In this document: positions 6,493 to 11,918 of the stretch, piece after piece
Layout: every line of letters begins with the position of its first letter
Numbering within the stretch: position 1 is the first letter of the stretch
Source: Desulfocapsa sp.
Lineage (GTDB): Bacteria > Desulfobacterota > Desulfobulbia > Desulfobulbales > Desulfocapsaceae
Assembly (NCBI GenBank): GCA_029942265.1
Contig: JAOZTO010000034.1
Span: 1 to 11,918 of the forward strand
Direction of reading: 5' to 3'
DNA length: 11,918 bases
Notes under the pieces: model-generated
Databases searched by the model: none
What the model was told of the DNA's origin: nothing
What the model saw: the letters and a program-made list of their open reading frames with translations, nothing else
Translations under genes and position numbers: made by a program

Positions 6493-7986
6493 CTATTTTG
6501 CAGTGTAATCATCTTTTTCAAGAAGAGTCTTACAGAAACGGCACGGTATAAAACCAGAATCCTCAGCCAACTGCGTGTTTTTAAATTCAATAGTACAATT
6601 TTTACAATAATAAAATTCACAGCCGGGTAAATGAAAAACATGACTGTTAACATTTCCATGTACGGTGCCTTCTGTTAAAAAATCTGATCCTGCTATAATT
6701 TCTTTTTTGGTATTTGCTGTAAGCCCTAGTGTTGCCTGATCATCTGTTACTGCCGATTTGGTGTTTAATCCCGGAAGCAAGCTTTTAAGTTTTTTGAGGA
6801 TGGGAGAAATAAATTTATCAAAGAATAGTATAAAAATATTCTTTATTGACGATGGAATAATCTGGTGTTCATTGGCAACCTGTCGAATAAAGTAGAGTGT
6901 TAAAAATAAAAAAACAACATTAGGAAGCCACATAGCTGGAGCAACAGGGTACCCACCTTCTTCTGCAAGGGCTTTTCCAAAAGTAAAAAGAATATAGTAC
7001 AAAATAAAAAGCGCAAGCCCTAATGGAACACCTACGGCTTTTTTCCCAGGACCTGCTTGCAAGCCAAGGGGCATGCCAAGCAGACTTAAGATAAAACACC
7101 CGACGGGAAGCACGAGTCGTTTGTGGTATTGAACCAGTATATCTCTTCCTTCAGGGGTGTCATAGCCGACTTTTTCAAGAGCGTCATCAAGCTCTTTCAT
7201 TGTAAGTGATGAGACTACCAGGCGAGTGACATCTTCTCCATCAAGAATGGTTGGTGGTTGCAAGGGGATATTAATAGTGTATTCATCAAAATTTATAACC
7301 TGTGATCTGAACGTATCTGGCCGATGTAAGCTACCATTTTTTAAAGTAATGGTAACCATCATAGTCTCAATGTGCGCTTCCATGATCCCAGATTGTGCCA
7401 TAGTGATAATAGGGTATACTTGGCCGCGCATATCGGAAACCCACACATTTTGCCATTCATCAGTGTCTTTGTCTATAACATCGACGTAGACTACAAGATC
7501 ACCAAGTGCCTCAGTAAACTGATCTTCTTTAATCCCTTTATCAATTTTTTCCTTAGCAACTTGAAACATTAACTGTTTCATGGCAATTTCTGATTTAGGG
7601 ATCAAAGTTGCCGAGAAATAACCTGTGAGAAGTGCAATAGCAGCAGAAACCATAATAACAGGGGGAATCATTTGATAGAGACTGACGCCGCTTGCTTTAA
7701 ATGCTAATATTTCACTATCAGTGGAGAGTCTAGTGAATGCAATGATTGTACTCATCATTGCAGCCATAGGAATTGAGTAGAGAAACATATTTGGAAATAG
7801 ATACAAAAAAAGACGAACAAAATCGACGAATCCGATTTCCAGTTCTAGTACCACATTCAGAAACGGAATAAGTTTGACCAGAAAAAAAACACTGTTCATG
7901 ATCAAAAAACTGGCAAAAAAAGGAGCCAGCATTTCTGTAGCGAGGTAGCTGTATAGGAGCTTTGGCAATCTTGAGAGTTTTAGCAT
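6493..7986 (-). CDS. lptF: LptF/LptG-family lipopolysaccharide-export permease with C-terminal Ada-type zinc-binding tail
   Basis: A 497-residue YjgP/YjgQ-family permease, the inner-membrane part of the Lpt machine that extracts LPS and passes it to LptC/LptA. Three membrane helices (about residues 21-41, 54-84, 107-129), a periplasmic beta-jellyroll-like region (about 130-288) and three more helices (about 291-370) give the family layout. About 370 residues would be a complete permease. The remaining 125 comprise a linker and, from about 440, a segment GNVNSHVFHLPGC...GFIPCRFC. This resembles the Ada metal-binding domain, with His452, Cys456, Cys482 and Cys485 as likely ligands and extra Cys461 and Cys464. 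I chose the ATG at 7986; an in-frame TTG 12 codons upstream is also possible, and neither has a clear Shine-Dalgarno. No second permease gene lies alongside. LptF rather than LptG is a judgement. Confidence 0.88.
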   Translation of the reverse strand: MLKLSRLPKLLYSYLATEMLAPFFASFLIMNSVFFLVKLIPFLNVVLELEIGFVDFVRLFLYLFPNMFLYSIPMAAMMSTIIAFTRLSTDSEILAFKASGVSLYQMIPPVIMVSAAIALLTGYFSATLIPKSEIAMKQLMFQVAKEKIDKGIKEDQFTEALGDLVVYVDVIDKDTDEWQNVWVSDMRGQVYPIITMAQSGIMEAHIETMMVTITLKNGSLHRPDTFRSQVINFDEYTINIPLQPPTILDGEDVTRLVVSSLTMKELDDALEKVGYDTPEGRDILVQYHKRLVLPVGCFILSLLGMPLGLQAGPGKKAVGVPLGLALFILYYILFTFGKALAEEGGYPVAPAMWLPNVVFLFLTLYFIRQVANEHQIIPSSIKNIFILFFDKFISPILKKLKSLLPGLNTKSAVTDDQATLGLTANTKKEIIAGSDFLTEGTVHGNVNSHVFHLPGCEFYYCKNCTIEFKNTQLAEDSGFIPCRFCKTLLEKDDYTAK

Positions 7987-8301
7987 TGTTGTCGATTCAT
8001 GATACAAAATAAAAAATAACAATAAAAGACGTATGAAAAAAGTTGATTATCTATGTAAATATTAGAGTTGGCTTCAAGAATAAGCTAACCCACTGAATTG
8101 TAAATGTTTGGATAGTACCCCCAGGTTCGTTTGATCCGGCTTGTGAACTATATTTGTTCATATGTGAACAAGCCGGATCGAACGAAGATGGGGTGCTAGC
8201 CGAATATTTACTTATCTATATACCAAAACTTATTAAAAAAGGGTAGATAAGGTGAACGAATATAAAAATATGAACAAAAAAAACTTTTAGAGGTCAAAAA
8301 A
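7987..8301. other. Divergent intergenic region between lptF and the zinc-ribbon gene
   Basis: This 315-base stretch separates two divergently transcribed genes. Half of it is the complete family A element (8055-8211) with its flanking direct repeats. The remaining AT-rich flanks must hold the promoters of both genes unless the element supplies them; I could not identify a convincing -35/-10 pair. The only clear signal is the AGAGG ribosome-binding site at 8290-8294 for the zinc-ribbon gene. Confidence 0.6.
8047..8219. mobile_element. Complete MITE-like element, family A (157 bp, candidate 8-bp target duplication)
   Basis: The element spans 8055-8211. It begins GTAAATATT, ends AATATTTAC (9-bp terminal inverted repeat) and is flanked on both sides by TTATCTAT (8047-8054 and 8212-8219). 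Inside, 8100-8211 is a long imperfect palindrome: its left arm (GTAAATGTTTGGATAGTACC, then TTCGTTTGATCCGGCTTGT) pairs with the right arm (ACAAGCCGGATCGAACGAA, then the GGGGTGCTAGCC end). The loop is about 8144-8163. The element has no coding capacity. An inverted, truncated relative is at 4357-4428. Mobilisation in trans by an unlinked transposase is inferred. Confidence 0.72.
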
Positions 8302-8469
8302 ATGCATTTATTTGAAACGGACGAGGGGGATATCTGGGTCTGCGTAACATGTGGAAGAGAGCGTGAACAAGAAATAATATCTCTTAAATGGGAATATATT
8401 TTCGACAAAGATGATCCAGAACTGCGCTGTAAATTGTGTAGCCGTCCAGACTATGAAATAGATGGTTAA
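8302..8469 (+). CDS. Small zinc-ribbon protein, 55 residues
   Basis: A short, acidic, plus-strand reading frame with two CxxC knuckles: C14-V-T-C17 and C43-K-L-C46, spaced 25 residues apart, as expected for a minimal zinc ribbon. It starts at ATG 8302 with AGAGG 7 bases upstream and ends at TAA 8467-8469. The coding look (ribosome-binding site, balanced residues, WVCVTCGRE and ELRCKLCSRPD knuckles) argues for a real gene although it is small. It is divergent from lptF across a repeat element and convergent with the M23 peptidase gene. I do not recognise a family; small zinc ribbons of this kind often bind nucleic acid or act as protein adaptors, but nothing here shows which. Confidence 0.72.
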   Translation: MHLFETDEGDIWVCVTCGREREQEIISLKWEYIFDKDDPELRCKLCSRPDYEIDG

Positions 8470-8516
8470 AAAAAACTGATTCCTGTGGTAACTTATTAAT
8501 TTGAAATAACGAAGCA

Positions 8517-8542
8517 GATGGAGAGTTTTTACGTTGCCATCA
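8517..8542 (-). repeat. Short terminus-like fragment of repeat family B
   Basis: Bases 8517-8541 match the reverse complement of the family B left terminus (11605-11629) at 20 of 25 positions and also match the fragment at 5750 at 20 of 25. It lies between the convergent zinc-ribbon and M23 genes, 3 bases beyond the M23 stop codon. GATGG at 8517 and CCATC at 8537 are inverted to each other. Confidence 0.45.
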
Positions 8543-8545
8543 TAA

Positions 8546-9922
8546 CTAAAACTTAGCGTCAGTTAATGGATCAACAATGGTTACGTCTATCCAGTGTTGA
8601 TCCCACCATTCTTTTGGGTCAACAAAAATGCCATTAACCAGCATTGAGAAATGAAGATGATCACCTCCCGCCATACCGCTTGTCCCTGACTTTCCGAGAA
8701 GATCGTCTTTGTTAAGAGTATCTCCAGGAGAAACTATTATTTGACTTAGGTGAGAATAGAGGCTGAATATTCCTTGGCCATGATCAAGTAGAACCATATT
8801 ACCATAGATCCCAAGATAGTCTGCAAAAACAACTTTACCTGCCCCCGCTACTTTAATTCCTACATGCTTTGTTGAGGCTATATCCATTCCAAGGTGTACT
8901 TGCTTATCAATTGCTTTGCCTTTGTAGAAATAAGTCCTGTGATCAGCAAACCCAGCCTTTCCACTACCAGGCATGCGTAAAAAACGTCCAGACCACAACT
9001 GAGTGTGTTCAGGATTCATGCAAAGATCGTGTATTTTTGTATTGTTGTCTTTGCGTATGGTGCGATTTGAATACAAGTATTTTTCAACCATGTTTCCTGT
9101 CATTTCAGGATAGTATTGTTCAAATTCAGGGATTTTCTTCGAAAGAAAACCGTCCCCAACATTGATCCTGTCTTTTTTGTGTTTAGGATCTTTAAGGACA
9201 GGTTTGAAAAAAATCTTTGAGGAATTTCCGGCAGCATCTTCTGCAAAAACAATTGCCTCTGAGATTGATTCTGCATTATAAGGAAGCCCAATATAGGCAA
9301 TATATTTTGAATCAGATCCATCCGTAACAGGAAAGCCAGGGTGATACGTATCATTGAGCAGTACGCCATGTTTTACAGCATCATCAACTTGGTAAATAGC
9401 GATGCCAGCACCACCTGGTTTGATGTATTTTTCACTATGAATTACTGTGATTTTCGGTGCCTTGGTATCTATCGTAACTGTGTGTGACAAAACAGTGGAA
9501 TTGCCTTTGAAAAATCCGCGTAAAGAATAATCTGCAGCGGAAATATGAATGACTGCTTGACCATCCTTAAGTTTAAGTTTCTTAGGATTTATTTCAATGG
9601 AAAGTGATTCAGTTGTGGTTCCACCACTGCTATCTTTTCCCTGCCGTTGAAAAGATTTTGTAAAAATTACTTTTTCTTTTCCCGCTTGATCAATACTAAC
9701 TTTAATAGAGCGTAACCCACTCTTAGGATCACTTATTGTGATGGGTAATGATGTGGCATTCCCGATGAAATCAGGTAATAAATTGGCTTGTATTATCGGT
9801 TTATCCCCTTCAAACCATGTGAGAAATACAAATCCACCTGCTCCGATAAGGAGAAGAATGATTATGAGGAAAAGCGAGAATGAAGAACGTTTTTTTCTGC
9901 GGCTTGTATGGAGTCTTGTCAT
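8546..9922 (-). CDS. Membrane-anchored M23 (LytM-type) metallopeptidase
   Basis: A 458-residue envelope protein predicted to cut peptidoglycan cross-links or to act as an activator of amidases. A basic N-terminus (RRKKR at 8-12) precedes one membrane helix at about 14-36. A long beta-rich extracytoplasmic region follows (about 45-250, with a bacterial Ig-like flavour around DTKAPKITV and AEDAAGNS). The M23 domain is C-terminal: H343 and D347 in HLGMD, H391 in LYSHLS, and H422/H424 in DHLHF give a complete zinc site and catalytic histidine, so it should be an active peptidase rather than a degenerate LytM factor. It begins 36 bases after the RNase G stop on the same strand, so the two are probably cotranscribed. 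The ATG at 9922 has only a weak ribosome-binding site. Confidence 0.9.
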   Translation of the reverse strand: MTRLHTSRRKKRSSFSLFLIIILLLIGAGGFVFLTWFEGDKPIIQANLLPDFIGNATSLPITISDPKSGLRSIKVSIDQAGKEKVIFTKSFQRQGKDSSGGTTTESLSIEINPKKLKLKDGQAVIHISAADYSLRGFFKGNSTVLSHTVTIDTKAPKITVIHSEKYIKPGGAGIAIYQVDDAVKHGVLLNDTYHPGFPVTDGSDSKYIAYIGLPYNAESISEAIVFAEDAAGNSSKIFFKPVLKDPKHKKDRINVGDGFLSKKIPEFEQYYPEMTGNMVEKYLYSNRTIRKDNNTKIHDLCMNPEHTQLWSGRFLRMPGSGKAGFADHRTYFYKGKAIDKQVHLGMDIASTKHVGIKVAGAGKVVFADYLGIYGNMVLLDHGQGIFSLYSHLSQIIVSPGDTLNKDDLLGKSGTSGMAGGDHLHFSMLVNGIFVDPKEWWDQHWIDVTIVDPLTDAKF

Positions 9923-9958
9923 GATAGTATTCTTGGTATATTTTTACGAAATGAAGTG

Positions 9959-11518
9959 TTAATTGTGAGGTTGCTTGAGACAATGATCGTTCCAGATTAT
10001 TTCATACTTTTCGATATGCAATTTCTTACTGGCAACAATGGTGAGCCTTTTTCCAATTTCATTTTCCAGCTCATTTGTTACAGATTCTTCTTCTTTGAGC
10101 AACATATCAGCAATTAATGGATGAACATTGAGCGTAACATTTGCACTGTTGTGTCGCCTTGCTTTACGAGATATTTTTCTAAAAATTTCATAGCAGATTG
10201 TTCGGCGAGATTTTAGCATACCATCGCCTGCACAATAATGGCAAGGTTCGGACATCATTTGAGAGAGATTTTCACAATTACGTTTGCGGGTCATCTGGAC
10301 AAGGCCAAGTTCGGATAATTTCAGGATGTTAATCCTGCTTTTATCTTTTTTCACTGCCTCTTTGAAGGAAACAAACAGTTCATCACGATGTTCCTCGTCA
10401 TCCATGTCAATAAAATCAATTATGATAATACCACCAATGTTACGCAATCTCAGTTGGTAAGCTATTTCTTTGACTGCTTCCATATTGGTTTTAAAGATAG
10501 TTTCTTCAAGATCATTTTTACCAACAAAACGACCTGTATTCACATCTATAACAGAGAGTGCTTCAGTGGATTCTATGATTATATATCCACCTGATCGTAA
10601 CCAAACCTTTTTTTCAAGAGCCCGGCTGATCTCAATGTCAATACCATGGGATTCAAAGAGGGGGGCATCACCTTGGTAGTATGAAATGCGATCCTGGAGC
10701 TTGGGAGCAAATGTCTGCACAAATTTAAATAATTTTTCGTAGGTTGCATGATCATCAAGAGTCAAACTACGTACATCTTCTGTGAAAAGATCACGTACAG
10801 AACGAAATATAATATCAAGATCTTCGTAAATAATTTTTGGAACTGTTGAACATTTATTTGACATATCTTGAATTTCATCCCACAGCAGAAGAAGAAATTC
10901 CATGTCGGCTTCAAGTTCTTCCATAGTTGCATTTTCAGCGACTGTTCGAACAATAAATCCGGTTCCTTCGGGGCGTAATTCCTCAATCCGTTCTTTGAGT
11001 ATTTTCCTGCTGTCATCACCCTGAATTTTTCGGGATATCCCAATATGATCAGTGAGAGGCATAAAAACAAGATTTCTGCATGGAAGTGTGATATGACAGG
11101 TTAGCCTTGCACCTTTGGTTCCTATTGGATCTTTTCCAACCTGCACCGTAATTACTTGTCCTTCGGCGAGAAGATCTTCTATGCTCATTCCGGGGGAACG
11201 ATTGATGTCTGTGTCCGGTAATGAAGATGAAAATTCGAGTTTTCCACAAGGCGTTTCCCGTTTCATCATTCGTGCATCGATGTCAACATTGGAAATATAG
11301 ACATCATCAACATAAAGGAACCCTGTGCGATCTAGTCCAATATCAACAAATGCAGCCTGCATGCCAGGAAGAACACGCACAACTCGTCCCCTGTAAATAT
11401 TGCCAACCAGCCCTTTTTCGGTAGGGCGCTGGAGGTGGAATTCTGCTAGATGACCGTTTTCAACAAGCGCAATGCGAACTTCATAGCTTGTAGAATTAAT
11501 AAGGATTTCACTGCTCAT
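9959..11518 (-). CDS. rng: Ribonuclease G (RNase E/G family endoribonuclease)
   Basis: A 519-residue RNase E/G family enzyme, close to RNase G length and without the long scaffold tail of RNase E. It begins with the family N-terminus, then an S1-like RNA-binding domain (about 38-150) containing GNIYRGRVVRVLPGMQAAFVDIG-type sequence. The S1 region carries an insertion of about 30 residues (85-115) rich in Ser and Pro. The Mg-binding aspartates are D325 (in VIDVNTGRF) and D368 (in IIIIDFIDMD). The Zn-link that joins subunits is C426/C429 in PCHYC. The family processes rRNA 5' ends and degrades mRNA from 5'-monophosphate ends. It is the first gene of a likely two-gene transcript with the M23 peptidase. 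The upstream sequence is AT-rich with no clear Shine-Dalgarno for ATG 11518. Confidence 0.94.
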   Translation of the reverse strand: MSSEILINSTSYEVRIALVENGHLAEFHLQRPTEKGLVGNIYRGRVVRVLPGMQAAFVDIGLDRTGFLYVDDVYISNVDIDARMMKRETPCGKLEFSSSLPDTDINRSPGMSIEDLLAEGQVITVQVGKDPIGTKGARLTCHITLPCRNLVFMPLTDHIGISRKIQGDDSRKILKERIEELRPEGTGFIVRTVAENATMEELEADMEFLLLLWDEIQDMSNKCSTVPKIIYEDLDIIFRSVRDLFTEDVRSLTLDDHATYEKLFKFVQTFAPKLQDRISYYQGDAPLFESHGIDIEISRALEKKVWLRSGGYIIIESTEALSVIDVNTGRFVGKNDLEETIFKTNMEAVKEIAYQLRLRNIGGIIIIDFIDMDDEEHRDELFVSFKEAVKKDKSRINILKLSELGLVQMTRKRNCENLSQMMSEPCHYCAGDGMLKSRRTICYEIFRKISRKARRHNSANVTLNVHPLIADMLLKEEESVTNELENEIGKRLTIVASKKLHIEKYEIIWNDHCLKQPHN

Positions 11519-11818
11519 AATTTGTATATATACATAAATAGTTACAATAATAGCTTGATTTGCAAACCGAAGATGTCATAATTAAAGTATGATAACCATA
11601 CTGTGATGGATTCGTAAAAATTCTTCATCTTCTTCGTTACTGCAAATTTCTTATCATTTCAACGTACTCTAGTGCGCCGAAATGATAAGAAATTTACGTG
11701 CCTCGAATATGAAGTTTTTTGCAAATCCATCTTAAATTCATACTTTTTGCGAGTCCATCATACTGTATTTTTTATAAGAAATCTCCATTTTATTCAAAAA
11801 TATTCAATTGAGCATTAT
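11519..11818. other. Divergent intergenic region between rng and the glycosyltransferase gene
   Basis: This 300-base stretch lies between divergent genes and is half occupied by the complete family B element (11604-11760). The leftmost 85 bases, AT-rich, should hold the rng promoter. The rightmost 58 should hold the glycosyltransferase start signals, where only a weak TTGAG lies upstream of ATG 11819. I see no convincing promoter consensus. Confidence 0.55.
11599..11765. mobile_element. Complete MITE-like element, family B (157 bp, candidate 5-bp target duplication)
   Basis: The element spans 11604-11760. It begins TGATGGATTCGTAAAAA and ends TTTTTGCGAGTCCATCA (imperfect terminal inverted repeats, 14 of 17 matching) and is flanked by TACTG on both sides (11599-11603 and 11761-11765). 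Inside is a long imperfect palindrome with a perfect 17-bp core stem: 11644-11660 pairs with 11679-11695 around an 18-base loop. A second copy of the right terminus (TTTTTGCAAATCCATC) ends at 11731. There is no coding capacity. A 67-base truncated copy lies at 2458-2524. Confidence 0.72.
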
Positions 11819-11918
11819 ATGCAAATAGGTATTTCTGTAATTATCCCAACGTATAACCGTGATAAATCACTTATGCGTGCCTTGGCTTCAGTTATTCGTC
11901 AAACGTGCAGTTGCGATG
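11819..11918 (+). CDS. Family 2 glycosyltransferase, N-terminal fragment cut by window edge
   Basis: The first 33 codons of a reading frame that runs off the right edge. The opening strand ISVIIPTYNR (residues 5-14) followed by a helix ending in ASVIRQT is the classic start of the GT-A fold of family 2 glycosyltransferases, where this strand begins the nucleotide-sugar site. Such enzymes build surface polysaccharide or LPS, but the acceptor cannot be guessed from the fragment. It starts at ATG 11819 with a weak TTGAG upstream and is divergent from rng. A paralogous in-frame start further upstream was not seen. Confidence 0.8.
   Translation, partial: MQIGISVIIPTYNRDKSLMRALASVIRQTCSCD

Noticed and set aside
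7987..8022. TTG start adding 12 residues to LptF
   Set aside because: No ribosome-binding site precedes it and the added residues do not belong to the family N-terminus. The ATG at 7986 is preferred, although its own site is weak.
8100..8211. CRISPR-like or tandem repeat array
   Set aside because: The repeats are arms of one palindrome and a single dispersed relative. There is no regular repeat-spacer pattern.

Overview
The window reads as AT-rich chromosomal DNA (roughly 40% GC by eye) from a Gram-negative bacterium. An LptF-type lipopolysaccharide-export permease, an outer-membrane-type lipoprotein, an envelope M23 peptidase and RNase G all point that way. The gene style fits an anaerobic Desulfobacterota (sulfate-reducer type). 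That placement is inference from gene content; no rRNA or taxonomic marker is present.

Layout, left to right: positions 1-5695 hold a tight minus-strand lipid operon. In transcription order it is a FabF-type ketosynthase, a dedicated acyl carrier protein, two different CrtI/phytoene-desaturase-like flavoproteins, a FabG-type ketoreductase and a FabZ-type dehydratase cut by the left edge. Upstream on the same strand are a small lipoprotein (5773-6390) and LptF (6493-7986), the latter with an unusual C-terminal Ada-type zinc-binding tail. A 55-residue zinc-ribbon protein is encoded on the plus strand (8302-8469). Two more minus-strand genes follow, an M23 metallopeptidase and RNase G (8546-11518). 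The first 33 codons of a family 2 glycosyltransferase start at 11819 on the plus strand.

Ketosynthase, ketoreductase and dehydratase plus an own ACP make a nearly complete elongation cycle outside the usual housekeeping fab context. The two CrtI-like enzymes would act as desaturases, saturases or isomerases on the ACP-bound or released chain. No phytoene synthase or other isoprenoid gene is visible, so the likely product is a polyunsaturated or otherwise unusual fatty-acyl lipid rather than a carotenoid. This is the most interesting system in the window.

Two families of small non-coding, palindrome-rich elements are scattered between genes. Each has one apparently complete copy of 157 bp with inverted termini and a candidate target-site duplication (8 bp at 8047/8212, 5 bp at 11599/11761). 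Both complete copies lie between divergent genes. Each family also has a truncated copy inside the lipid operon (4357-4428 and 2458-2524). Short matches to one family's terminus occur at 5750 and 8517, close to the 3' ends of genes. No tRNA, rRNA, CRISPR array or transposase gene was seen.
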